Shown here in pieces: positions 23,183 to 34,500 of a DNA stretch of 64,000 nt. Source of the stretch: Jaltomata sinuosa (lineage: Eukaryota > Streptophyta > Magnoliopsida > Solanales > Solanaceae); contig QJPP01003513.1 in the NCBI GenBank assembly GCA_003996215.1, forward strand, positions 469,982-533,981, read 5' to 3'. Under the pieces are notes generated by a model. The model was not told the DNA's origin and searched no databases. It worked only from the letters and a program-made list of their open reading frames with translations. The first letter of the stretch is position 1, and each line of letters opens with the position of its first letter. A program made the translations under genes and the position numbers.

Positions 23183-24265
23183 TCGTGTTGGCATAACAAT
23201 TTTTACCCTCCTTTCTTTTTCTAAGGTCGTTGGAGCGATTTCTCCTCCTATTGCTTCATCGCAGCACATCATAGTAGCTTCTTAATCGCGAACATCACCA
23301 CTATTTATGCAATCATTTATAGGTCCAATTTTGTACAAGTTCCTTTGCAAAAGCACAATTTTCTTAGAATGGTTTTTAACTATGTTATAGGTTGGGAGTA
23401 CTTGTCTTGTTATTGAGTCATATAGAAGCAATTTTCTGCAGCCATCTTGTATTAATTTGAGCAATTGTTCTATAAGGACTAGTATTAATTTGTTTGATGA
23501 AAAAGGATGATTGTATTGCCTTTTTACCACATTTTTTTTTTGGGTTACCTCTATTCACAGGTAATTGTTTACGAGGAAATGATGTCTTATAGTCATTTGA
23601 ATAGGAGAAAATATTTTTATTTCTTTATTTTTTATGAATTGAAGTAAGATAAACATTTAATAATAATAAAATTATTATTAGAAAAAGAATGTGATTCTTT
23701 TTCTTTTAAAAAAGAAATAATATATTTATTTGGAAAAAGGGAATTTTTGACCCATTAAGTAACCATAGGGGTATTTTGGATCAAACTATTGACGGCAAGG
23801 GCAATTTTAGATCAAATTATTAATTGTGGGCATTTTTTTTCAATTTTGCATAGGTTAAAGACATTTTGACCCTTTTTCCTAGTATATTTGATTCTATTTA
23901 TAGGAGTATTAGTTTTTGCACACGTAGGGTTCGATCCCGAAACACTAGATTTTGCCGCAGATCCGATTTCGTAAAAACAAGATTAAGTAAAAGAAAACGG
24001 AGAAAGGTTAAATATTACTGGATATAATAACATGGGGAATAAATCGAATTAGTTGAAAACACAATGAGGAAATGCAAAAAATTGACATTATTCAGTAGAA
24101 ATGTGCCAAATTTTAGCTAGAAAAGTTTATTCTTTTTATTCATCAAAGAAAGTGAATTTCTATGGAAGTAAACAATGTAAAACTTGAGGAAATCTAAAAA
24201 CAATAAAGAATAGAAGAAAGAACAAATTAATTAGAATGTCATGATGACTTTGTGACATTAATTAA
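23183..24265. other. Convergent intergenic region: NAT10 3' UTR and RABG 3' UTR
   Basis: Just over 1 kb between two converging genes. The first 350 bases are probably the NAT10 3' UTR (T-rich, no frame of note). The stretch 23750-23880 carries repeat-like words (CCATTAAGTAACCATAGGGG, GACCCTTTTTCCTAG). I see no gene. Confidence 0.6.
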
Positions 24266-27200
24266 TTAACATGCACATCCTCCTCTCTGCTGCTCAATTC
24301 CTGATACTGATTCTGGTATTCTTTGGAGCTGACTGAAAAAAAGTTGTGGTTATATGAGGAAAAAAAAAGGAAATATTAAAGAATACTACTCCTTCTATTT
24401 TAATTAATTAAATTGCTACATTATTTGATGTACACATTAATTACTCACCAATGAGAAGGCATTTCTTCATCTATTGATGCTTGCCAACTGGAGTAAATGA
24501 AAAGAAAATGAGAATGTAATTCACTAACTTTAAAAAGATAAAAATGTCAAAATAACAAAACCAAAAACCAAAAACAGCAATAATAATAACAAGGTTAAAT
24601 ACCTAAATAGCCTTTTAAACTTGACATGTTTTATAAGATAGACATTCAAAAATTTAGTAAGTGACCAGATAGACCCTTGAACTTGATAAAAGTTTGTCTA
24701 GTAAACACTTTAGATTGACATGAAAAATAATGTGTTTTAGTTCATTTAAATTATCTAACAACAAAAAAATCTTCTTAGAAGAAAAGTATAAAATATAGGA
24801 GTACTTATTTACTAAATAAAATGTTTGATGAACCTCTTCTTCTTGTTTACCTATAGATGCATATTTTGTATCATTTTTCTTCTTTCAAAAATCGAATTAA
24901 GCGAATTCCGTATGTTTTAATTGCAATCATCATTTTGAAACTTTGGTAAAAATATTTTGTGAATGACATTTCAATTGATGAATGAGATTTTCGATCGGTA
25001 ATTTGTAGTTAAACTTGATATTTAAACTTAAGAGATTATTGGCAAGTCAAAACAAAATAGAAGTGGATTCCGTATATTTTAGTTGCAATCATCTATTTGG
25101 AACTTTGGTAAAAAATAAAAAAAAATTGTAATTATTTTGTGAATGATATTTCAGTTGATGAATGAGATTTGCAATCAGTAATTTGTAGTTGAATTTGAAC
25201 TTAACAGATTATTGGCAAGTCAAAACAAAATAGAAGTTATATTATTTGTAATTGTATTTATTCTATTTTAGGTATTTTTTTAAAAAAAATACTACACAAG
25301 TCATCTAATAACATTTAACATATTAAAAGCAAGTGTATTTAACGGACTATCTAGGTATTAAGTCTAATAATTGTACTTACATGTTGTGATCATCTTCATT
25401 GGCAAGGGCAAGTTGTGCAGCACACAAGAATGCAGCATCCACATTGTAATCCTCTTTTGCTGAGGTCATCAAGTTTTGTATATTTCCCCTATAATCACAC
25501 CATTCCTTTGCTTTCTTCTCTGAAACCTGTAACTAGCATTCTTTCAATAAAATGACTTATATACGCTCACAGTATAAAGAATTTTTACAGTATATCAATG
25601 TATGTAGCATGAAGGAGAGTCTTCGAGCAACAGTAAAATTGTCTCTGTGTTATCTATTGGTCACGAGTTCGACCTGTGAAAACGGTCACCAATGTTCGCC
25701 ACATCACATTCCATTGGGGTGCGGCCCTCCCTGAATCTTACGTAAACACGAGATGCTTTGTGCATTGAACTGCCCTTTTTTTTTAATCAGTGTATATAGC
25801 ATGTAACCTGCCTTATTTTCCTACTTCCTAATCTTACTTTATATGGACATTTATATATGTTTTCTTTTACGTAAGTTGATAGTGCAAAAGCTAATTTATA
25901 CTGCCGGTGTATAGAAGTTAAAACTCTTATAGAAAATGTGTTTTTGACAAAAATGAATGAAAAGCAAAAACTTACTGTCTCAGTGCTGCCATTTTCCAAG
26001 TCTACTTTGTTACCAATCAAGACAAATGGGAATTTTTCAGGCTCTGTTAGGTCTGCCTGGAATCAAATAACATACTGAGAAAGTAAATATTTTGAATTAA
26101 TCATGTAAAAAAAAAGAAAAGCCAAATATCAACTTGAAAAAGAGTTCATGATAATACACAAACATGCCTTTTAACTTGGCCTCAGTTGACATCTATGTCC
26201 TCCAACTTTGGATGTGCACAAGTAGACACACGCGTCCTACGTGTCGTCTCATGCGAATTGCCACATAGGACGCGTATATTTACTTGTTCAATTTTATACA
26301 AGTTTAAGTGCCTACTTGTGCACGTCCAAAGTTGGAAGGCGTAGATACCAACTGAGGCCAAATTAACGGACACGTTTATGTATTATGGCTTAATTAATTG
26401 ACTGACTCACCTGTTTGATGAATTCTTCATGCCAATGTTGAAGAGTCTCAAATGACTTAGGCACATTCACATCATATACAAGAATGCAACAATCTGCTCC
26501 TCTGTAAAATGCAACACCTAGGCTATGAAACCTTTCTTGCCCTGCTGTGTCCCATATCTACCAACAAAAATGAAAATAAGTTGGTACGGAATCGCCTTTG
26601 TTACAGAGTGTTTTTTACCCCTTGTGTGAGACTTTTCGGAGGGAATTCGGGTTTAGTCAGACTCCAGTACAGATACCGGACACCGGGTGAGAAACAAAAA
26701 AATAAATAACTTACTTGCAAGGTGACTTCTCTTTCACCAATCTCAAGTTCTTTAGTAGCAAAATCAGCTCCAATTGTTGCCTTATATTGTTCCCTAAATT
26801 TCTTGAAAACATATCTATAATTGCAGTTAATGGAACCACAAATTGCAAAAAAATCACCTTAATTGTTATAAAAAAAAATGTCGCCCCAATTAATAAATCC
26901 TGACTCCGTCACTGAACAACATGAAATGAAAAGATTTTGCAATGTGGTGGATACTGATTCACCAAAGATGTCTTTCCCACCCTGAGAATACAAACATGTT
27001 GAAGTGTTAGCAGAGGAATAAGAACCAAAAACATGCAGTTTCAAGAAAATCAGCAAAAAGGGTACTTGAAAATAGGGGCGGGTTTGGCAGAATCCAGTAA
27101 TTTTGATTCAAACTTTATAGTTGTTTTAAGAATTTATTTAATATGTACAAATTGATACTTTAGAACCACTAACTCAAAATGACTAAAACCTCGAACCAAA

Positions 27201-27324
27201 AAACTTTATATTCTGGCTCCGCCTCTGCTTGAAAATAGCAAAAAAAGATAAAAGGTTTTGAAAATTCTTACCCACAATCACCAAGAACAATGACTTTGAG
27301 CAAGCTTCTTAGTGGCTTGGACAT
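24266..27324 (-). CDS. RABG: RAB7-class small GTPase (RABG subfamily), complete, 7 exons
   Basis: Membrane-anchored GTPase class that acts in late-endosome-to-vacuole traffic. Exons in transcription order: 27324-27272, 26981-26955, 26814-26715, 26557-26411, 26056-25976, 25526-25381, 24332-24266. They total 621 nt (206 residues plus stop), the usual RAB7 length, with all phases agreeing. Motifs: P-loop GDCGVGKTS (about 15-23), effector region YKATIGADF, switch II WDTAGQERF, base-binding NKVD, and SAKED. The C-terminus RGGCAC carries two cysteines for geranylgeranylation. The P-loop has Cys where RAB7 proteins usually have Ser, and the text before SAK is QNLMT where YFET is usual, so this is a diverged member. 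Introns hold several SINE and MITE copies. I cannot tell from memory whether it is RABG2 or RABG3. Confidence 0.9.
24594..25360. mobile_element. Candidate MITE in RABG intron 6
   Basis: The left end GGTTAAATACCTAAATAGCC pairs imperfectly with GGACTATCTAGGTATTAAG at the right. The element fills most of the intron between the last two exons. Its ends and target site are not exact, so the call is moderate. Confidence 0.4.
24903..25237 (+). repeat. Tandem duplication of about 165 bp in RABG intron 6
   Basis: The phrase ATTCCGTATRTTTTARTTGC begins near 24906 and near 25071. Both copies continue with GGAACTTTGGTAAAAA-like text, GTTGATGAATGAGATTT, AATTTGTAGTT and ATTATTGGCAAGTCAAAACA. They are diverged copies inside the candidate MITE. 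Confidence 0.65.
25620..25785 (+). mobile_element. tRNA-derived SINE in RABG intron 5
   Basis: A B-box-like GGTCACGAGTTCGACC at about 25659 is followed by a degraded SINE body (GGTGCGGCCCTCCCTGAATC, GCATTGAACTGCCC) and a T-run end. The wording matches the Solanaceae SINE group as I remember it. It is inserted opposite to the host gene. Confidence 0.55.
26168..26383. mobile_element. Foldback MITE in RABG intron 4
   Basis: Left text TTAACTTGGCCTCAGTTG, followed by CTCCAACTTTGGATGTGCAC, is matched in reverse on the right by GTGCACGTCCAAAGTTGGA and CAACTGAGGCCAAATTAA. A long imperfect hairpin of about 215 bp with no coding content. Confidence 0.65.
26605..26706 (+). mobile_element. 3' fragment of a SINE in RABG intron 3
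   Basis: TTAGTCAGACTCCAGTACAG, ATACCGGACACCGGGTGAGA and an A-rich tail (AACAAAAAAATAAATAA) make a SINE 3' end. The 5' part is missing or too diverged. The same ending occurs at about 27715-27765. Confidence 0.5.
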
Positions 27325-27589
27325 GTTCAAGAAACTACTTGTTACTTTGTAGTTGGAAAAAAATCTCTTTATTTATGTCTCAAGAAACTTTGTTATAAAG
27401 CTATTTTTTCTTCTGGAGGGTACCAAAAATATAGGTAGAATTAAGTGGAGGACATGTTCAAAAAAGGCAAATGTAACATTTCAAATATGTGTGGCCATTT
27501 GTGTTTCTACAATTCTTTTTCTTTGTTTTGTCTACACTTTTATATCTAGTTTCTTTGTGTTTTTTGTATCTGAAGAAGGGAATTTAATT

Positions 27590-27775
27590 GACAATGGAAA
27601 TCAACGAGGGGTGTAGTAGGATGGATAAGATTCTTTCATTTTAATAAGAGGTCTCGAGTTCAAGCTTTGCGAGCCCTTTCCCTTCAAATGGCCTTACGCA
27701 ATGCAAATTAGAACTAGCCGGGACCCCAATGCGAGAATCGGGCACCGTGAGAAATGAATTTTTTTGGCAATGAAA
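27590..27775 (+). mobile_element. tRNA-derived SINE upstream of the RABG gene
   Basis: A-box-like GATGGATAAGATTC is followed by a B-box-like GAGGTCTCGAGTTCAAGC. The body ends AGAATCGGGCACCGTGAGAA before a T-rich stretch. It shares its 3' end with the SINE fragment in RABG intron 3. It lies about 270 bp upstream of the RABG start, in its promoter region. Confidence 0.55.
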
Positions 27776-28004
27776 GCATATTGATTGACCAAGAAAAAAG
27801 ATTTTTGCCAGCAAAACTTTTGTTTTTATGATTTGGTTGTTAATGGAATGAGTGTTTCACTTTTGATTATTTAATTTCTTCAAGGGGTAGTGCATCCCAT
27901 GTAAAGTGTTGACCTTGGATTTAAGTGATTATGAATTTTGAATAATTGATTCTTAATCAAGAGAAGTTGACTTCAAAACTAATTTGTGTTTTTTTTTTCC
28001 TTTA

Positions 28005-28412
28005 GGGTGTGTTTTGTGTGGAGGAAAATCTTTCATGAAAAATGTTTTTTTTAGGGAAATAAGTAGGTTTCTTATCTATTTTGTTATATTCGGTATGTAA
28101 ATAAAAAATATTATTCTAAAAATATTTGTACATAATCTAGACAAATACCATGGGGGTGGAGGCCGGGTAGGGGTATGAGGTGGTGGGGATGGGGGCTACA
28201 GGGGTGGCAGTGAAGATGAGGTGTGTTGGAGCGCGGGAAAAACACAATCAATGTGGAATGTCACTTGTGGAACTTGTTTTCTCTACTTCACAAGATAAGT
28301 TATTTTCCTCATTTTTAAAGAACTTATTTTCTTAAAAAAATATTTTTTTTTCAAAATTTTTAACCAATCAAACATGAGAAAATTAGAAAATATTTACGTA
28401 CCAAACATACCC
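28005..28412. mobile_element. TTA-target MITE (GGGTGTGTTT family), copy 1
   Basis: It starts GGGTGTGTTTTGTGTGGAGG and ends TACGTACCAAACATACCC, with TTA on both sides. Related copies sit at about 37540-37932 and 52536-52948. The TTA target suggests a PIF/Harbinger-type mobiliser. No transposase is present. Confidence 0.6.
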
Positions 28413-29035
28413 TTAGTCTTTTTCTTTTTTGGGAGTTGTTGCATATAGTATTATTTTGTAGCATTTCCAAATTGAATCTTTTTTGAGAGATAACTTCACT
28501 TGAATACTAAGGTTTCTAATATATTATACAGAAACACCACATTTTAATTTGAAAGTCATCAAATTTCATTCTAATAGGCCTATTATAATTAACTGGTTTA
28601 TTAGAAATCAATTATCCAAGGAAGAAAAATTAATGAGATTGAAAGTAATAGACCCTCTTTTTTAAATAGTTCTAACTTTTAATCTACGAGATGTGATAAA
28701 GTCTGCATACACTTTACCATCATCAATGTCTAAACCTTCTAGTTCTGTTTTGTCTGACTGAAGAACCACAAATGGGACCTTTGTGCATGCCACACAAATG
28801 TTATGCATTTAAGTTATATATTGTGTAAAGATTTTTTATAGGGTTGATTATACTAAAAACCCATATAATATGATTTAATTTTGGATACACTCTGTATTTT
28901 GAAATTACACATTCACACTCCTTATAGAAAAATGCTATACTTACACCCCTATGATAAGGTATATCCAAAATTAAGTATATAGTTAACTTTTGGTTTTATA
29001 TGTATTGTTTGTACAATTTAATCGACTATAGGCTA

Positions 29036-29222
29036 AAAAGGGGAGCTAGGTGCACAAAGCGTCCCGCATTAATAGGGTCCAGGAAGGACTGCACTCTAAA
29101 GGGTGCGATGTAGACAACCTACTTTAATGCAAGCATTAGTGGCTACTTTCACGGCTCGAAGCCATGATCTATAAGTTACACGAAAACAACTTTAGCATTT
29201 CTCCAAGTCTCCCCTTCAAATC
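29036..29222 (-). mobile_element. tRNA-derived SINE, minus orientation
   Basis: On the minus strand it reads GGGGAGACTTGGAGAAATGC (A-box region), then TCATGGCTTCGAGCCGTG (B box), then a body ending in the reverse of GGTGCACAAAGCGTCCCGC. This closely resembles Solanaceae SINEs from memory. Confidence 0.65.
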
Positions 29223-30736
29223 GATTATAGGCTATTATTTTGTTTTCCAAGTTATCATACCATATCAATAATTTATCATGAATAGTAACATATTATTGTG
29301 GGCATTCTTAACTTAATACTCATAAAAGATGTATACACTGATCGTGCACAAAAATTAAACTCTTTAAGAAAATACTTATTTCTTACCAATGGCTCACCTA
29401 CATCTCGTAATTTTATTCCCATGCTTTCCAGAAACATATAATTTGACAGTTTTTGATATGTAAATAAGGTGGAATTAATGTGTGGTTGAATATTGTGCTT
29501 CTCAGATTTGTATACTCACAAGTGCAACTTCTACAACTGCCTTTTTTTCTTCTTTCTTGTGAATTCACTTTATTAAATTAATTACCAATTTTTGTTTTTG
29601 TGATCTAAAAAGGTCAGAAGTAACAAGTCATGTAGCATTTCTTGTGAGTATCACATGACCTTGTCCCAAAATCAGTTATGAAAGTGGTTAGGTTAGGTGG
29701 TAAGAGGAAATGGGTTCTCTATAGTTGCTATGTTTATTAAATGCCTGCCCAAGCTCACAAATATTTTTATACCAGTCATGAAGAGTCGTGCTGTGCACGG
29801 GCCCAATATTTGTTCACAAAATTATTTTTTAAGTGGTATTGATTAAATAATTTTAAAATAAGTTATATTTACATGGTAGTAAATCATCTTATTAAGTCTA
29901 AAATAAATACCAGATAGATATTATTAACATTGAGAAATATTAACTAAATAATTTTAAATTTTTAATCTAAAATAAGTTTTATATATTTGTATTGATTAAA
30001 CAATTTTAAACTTCAAAGAAACCTTTTCTTTTCTTCGAAAATACCTTGCTGAAGTAGATACGTTGACGGAGTGGTGCCTGCTTTAGCCGCGGAACGTATT
30101 CACACATGTCAGATGGAAAGCCAATGGGCCCACATTCTAACAAAGAGCAATTGTTCAAAAAGCTTGCAATTGCAAGCGAGCAGCACCTATGGGACCGAGA
30201 TTTTCTGCAAAACAGTATAAGAAATGACCAATCTGTCCTCCAAATTAAGCAAATATGTTGACGAACTGGTGTCTGCTTAGCACCCCACTCCCACTTATAT
30301 ATAAGAGAATTTATCATAATATATAAACTCCCACTTATATATAAGAGAATTTATCGTAATATATAAACTTTTTCAACATAATTGAGTTTTTCTTATTTCT
30401 TATTTTATATTTTTGTTGAGTATAACAGGCAATATATGGTACTTAGTGTTTATCTCTAAATCAATGATTTAAAATAATAATTGAATTTGTATTCGAAGTT
30501 CAAGAACATACCAATTATATATAAACCAAATATTAATTCCTTGACGCTTAACGACTTGCTAGTAAGAATAATTGAAATAGTAAACAAGAACAATAAACAA
30601 AAGAGATTAAGTAAATCTTATTGAGCAATTTCCTATGGGGCTATCAGGCAGTGTCCCCGAAAAAGTAAGAGCTTGGATTCTTATGTTACAACTGAAAGCA
30701 TAATACTATTTTAGTGATGAAAATCAGATGGATTAC

Positions 30737-31117
30737 AAGTGAGAAATAAATATATTTATACAGTTTAAATCCTGAATAACATCTTGCATGTTTCAATCCT
30801 CATAATAATCATTATTTACACATTGAGGCCGCTGTTACATAAGTGTGGTTGAGCACGAATTCTCCACAAGCAATTACTAAGGAAGCTTATATGTACCCGG
30901 TCACTAGTGAATCACCGATTTCACTACTTCGGAGCTGGATTGGCTAGAATCATTGTACCAGATTCGGGGTGATTTTGGTATTGTAGATTAGGTGTGACCG
31001 TATAGCTTGACTGGTGTCACCTTTGCTAGGTTGGACCTGACTAAACTCTACCTTCCACATGTCATCTTTTGATTCGTCCACTTGTCAAATCTGTATTTTG
31101 ATCCTCACAGGTTATAA
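30737..31117 (+). repeat. Repeat of about 370 bp, copy A, left of the copia element
   Basis: Text from AATAAATATATTTATACAG through CATTATTTACACATTGAGGC, GTGAATCACCGATTTCACTA and GCTAGGTTGGACCTGACTA recurs, diverged, at 36404-36780. The copia element sits between the two copies. What the repeat is remains unknown. Confidence 0.8.
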
Positions 31118-31122
31118 GAGGG
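31118..31122 (+). repeat. 5-bp target-site duplication (GAGGG), left, of the copia element
   Basis: GAGGG directly precedes the 5' LTR and directly follows the 3' LTR (36399-36403). The length is usual for Ty1/copia. Confidence 0.9.
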
Positions 31123-31399
31123 TGTTGAGAAGTTAGTTAGTTAGTTAGAAGCTGAAAAGCTCCAGCTGTCATTAGCTTAGTTGTTATTTAATTAAACAGA
31201 AATTAGTTAGTCGGTTATGTAGCTAATCAGTTAGTTTGTTAGTAGTTTGTTTTCAAGTTAGTTATAAATAGTACTCTCTCTGTAGTTGAGTGTAATTTTT
31301 GCAGTATTGAATCAAAGAGATATTTTCTCCCAAATCTTCTCCTCTTCATTCCTTCTTCCTCAAGCTTCTTTTCTCTTCTTCCATGGCTGAACTTTAACA
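31123..31399 (+). repeat. 5' LTR of the copia element
   Basis: It starts TGTTGAGAAG and ends CTTTAACA, and contains TATAAATAGTACTCTC as a likely promoter core. It is nearly identical to the 3' LTR. Confidence 0.93.
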
Positions 31400-31413
31400 T
31401 GATATCAGAGCTA
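31400..31413 (+). promoter_or_regulatory. Primer-binding site of the copia element
   Basis: TGATATCAGAGC lies directly after the 5' LTR. Plant copia elements usually show TGGTATCAGAGC here, complementary to initiator-methionine tRNA. One base differs. Confidence 0.8.
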
Positions 31414-31535
31414 GGTTACCGCTAGCAACTTAGTCAACTCTACGGAAGAAGAATTCACCTAAATCTCGATTCATCTAAAACTACAATTCTCGATTTTGCG
31501 ACAAATTGCAGATCGATCTGTAATTCCTTGCTGTA

Positions 31536-34500
31536 ATGGCGCTCGAAGATGGTGAAACTACTACTCAGGCTCGACAGAGTACTACTCAGCAGGAGGATCA
31601 AGTACACCAAAATCATCCTTTGTATGTCCATCCGTCTGATACACAAGGTTCTGTTCTTATCTCGATTAAACTTCAAGGCTCGGAGAATTATTCATTATGG
31701 AGTAAATCGATGCGGCTGGTCTTGTTAGGGAAGAATAAACTAGGTTTTGTTCTAGGCACATGTAGAAGGGAGATGTATGATTCTAGCTTGCATGCACTTT
31801 GGGACAGATGTAATGCCATTGTGTTAGGGTGGATTATGAATACTGTGTCTAAGGATTTGATTAGTGTTGTGATCTATGGTTCTGATGCACACAAGGTCTG
31901 GGAAGATCTCAGAGAGAGGTTTGACAAAGTGAATGCATCTAGGGCTTTCTTCCTACACAAAGAGATTACCACACTAACACAAGGAGTAGCTTCTGTGTCG
32001 GTGTATTTTACAAAACTCAGGGAGCTGTGGGATGAGTTTGAAGCCTTAGTTCCACCTCCCTGTTGTCCTTGCCCTGAGTCCAAGAAGTACACTGAACATT
32101 TTCATTTGCAGAAGCTCTGGCAATTCCTAATGGGACTAAATGAGTCATATGATCATTCTAGAAGCCAAATCCTAATGACATATCCCCTTCCAAACATCAA
32201 TCAAGCGTATGCAATGATTGTTAATGTGGAAATTCAGAGGAAGAATATGACTGGTAAGTCCAATGGACTGTTGAATGATGTTGGTGATACAACTGCACTA
32301 ATGAGCAACAGAGGTCCAAACTGTCAGTCGAATTACAATAACAACTTCAATTCTGGCTATAATGGTGGAAATAATGGAGGCTCTACTTCAGGATACAATA
32401 GTGGGTTCAGACCTAGGAACAACACAAGTGGAAAGTCAGGTTTATTCTGTGATTACTGCAAAATCAAGGGACATACCAGGGACATCTGCAGAAAGCTTCT
32501 TGGTTATCCTTCTGATTGGAAGTTTAAAAAGAAGGGTGGTCAATCCGAATCATATGCAAACAATGTTGCTAACACCAGTCACTCTGATGATCAACAACAG
32601 TTTGTTCCACAATTCACAGATTCATCTCCATCACCTCCACCTCCTTTTCCACCCCCTTTGTACTATTTTGATTCTACACCTCAAGTTGCACCTTTCTTTA
32701 CTAAAGAACATTATTCTCCGATTTTGCAGATGCTGAACAAAGACAAAGATCATTGTTCCACTTCAGTGGCTAATACAATTCAGGTTGGATCTTCAGGCTC
32801 AACATCTAGTGCACCAGGTACCATTATTGCTCTCTTGTCTAAAGTACTTCAGTCTAACTGGATAGTAGACACTGGAGCTTTTAACCACATGGTTCACAAT
32901 CTAAATCTCCTCACAAAGTTTAAAGAACTAGATGCATATCAAAAGAACAAAGTGCACCTACCTACAGGACAACAAGATGATGTTAGTCACATAGGAGAAT
33001 CATGTATATTTCCTGATAAGTCTGTTCAGGGTGTATTATATATCCCAGATTTCAAATATAATCTTCAATCTGTGGCTAAAATAACCAAGGAACTGCAGTG
33101 TATGTTGGCTTTCTTTCCTGATTTCTGTGTCTTTCAGGATCTCTTCACTGGGAAGGTGATAGGGATTGGTAAGGAGGATGATGGTCTGTATATCTTGAGA
33201 ACAAACTCACATGAAGGCATTAGCCAAGGTAGCCAAGGCTCTGCAGTGTGTAACTCAGCTGGTCAGTCAAATAATGTGCCCAATGTTAGCTCGAGTTCTC
33301 TTGTTAATAATGAATGTGATAACAATCTTTGGCATAGAAGGTTAGGTCATGCACATCTTAAGGTCTTGACACACATGGATGAACTCAAAAATGTACTTGT
33401 TAAGGATCACATCTGTACTATATGTCCTCTTGCAAAACAATCAAGACAGTCTTTTCCTACTAGTCTCTCATTTTCTACTCAGCCTTTTGAATTATTGCAT
33501 GCTGATGTATGGGGGCCTTACAAGGTACCTACTCATGATGGTAGAAGGTTCTTTCTTACTTTAGTAGATGACTACTCCAAATATATCTGGATTTTCTTGT
33601 TAATAACCAAGGCAGATACTATTGTTGTTCTTAGAGATTTCATCCCTCAAGTAAAGACTCAGTTTGGTTGTGAACTTAAGTGTCTTAGAACTGATAATGG
33701 GACAGAGTTCTTCAATGATCAGGTGTATACTCTTCTCAAACAATATGGGGTTAAGCATCAAAGCTCGTGTGTCCCTCAACAGAATAGGGTAGTAGAGAGG
33801 AGACACAGGTCTATACTGAATATGGCCAGGGCACTCAGGTTTCAGGATCATGTGCCATTACAGTATTGGGGTCACTGTGTGTCTACTGCTGTTTACTTAC
33901 TGAACAGATTGCCTAGTAGTGTGTTACATGGCAAGTCTTCATTTCAGAAGTTGTTTCACAGAGCTCCATCCCTCCAACATATCAGAGTCTTTGGTAGTTT
34001 ATGTTATGCCACTCAAGTGAAAAGGTCTAATAAATTCAGTCCCAGAGCTGTACCTTCAGTTCTCATGGGCTATTCCTCTACACAGAAAGGCTATGTTCTT
34101 CTAGATCTGACCTCTCACACCTTTTTTATCAGCAGAGATACTGTGTTCAAGGAATCCATTTTTCCTTTCAAGTCTATGACTTCTGTTCCTTCCCCAGTAT
34201 TTCCTGTGCTTGAGTTTTTGCATGATGCTGAACCTTCATCCTCAGGTCTGTCAAGATCTTCATATGTACCTGAGCCCTCTATTGATACTCATGAACCTGC
34301 TCACTCATCTCCACCATCTCCTGTCCCTCTACTACTTCCACCAGAGCCTGAACCTGCGCCTCATATACTCAGAAAATCCTCTAGACAAGCCAAACCACCT
34401 GCTTGGATGACTGATTTTGTTGTTCCTGCTGCTTCTTCCAAACAGACCTCTTGGGCCTATCCTCTTTCCAATTATGTCACCTATTATCACCTCACTCCTA

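Larger units (their letters stand above)
27776..31122. other. Gene-free spacer with a MITE, a SINE and repeats, left of the copia element
   Basis: Holds a TTA-target MITE (28005-28412), a minus-strand SINE (29036-29222), a short repeat with TGTGCACGGGCCCAATA near 29790-29813 (also at 54850-54866), and copy A of a 370-bp repeat (30737-31117). No open frame here has a recognisable domain. The frame at 30006-30317 is not supported. Confidence 0.6.

Noticed and set aside
24447..24490. Possible extra exon of the RABG gene (minus strand, encodes SIDEEMPSH-like text, flanked by AG and GTGAGT)
   Set aside because: Joining it to exon 6 gives a stop in the required frame. Joining exon 6 directly to 24332-24266 restores the family C-terminus and the exact 206-residue length.
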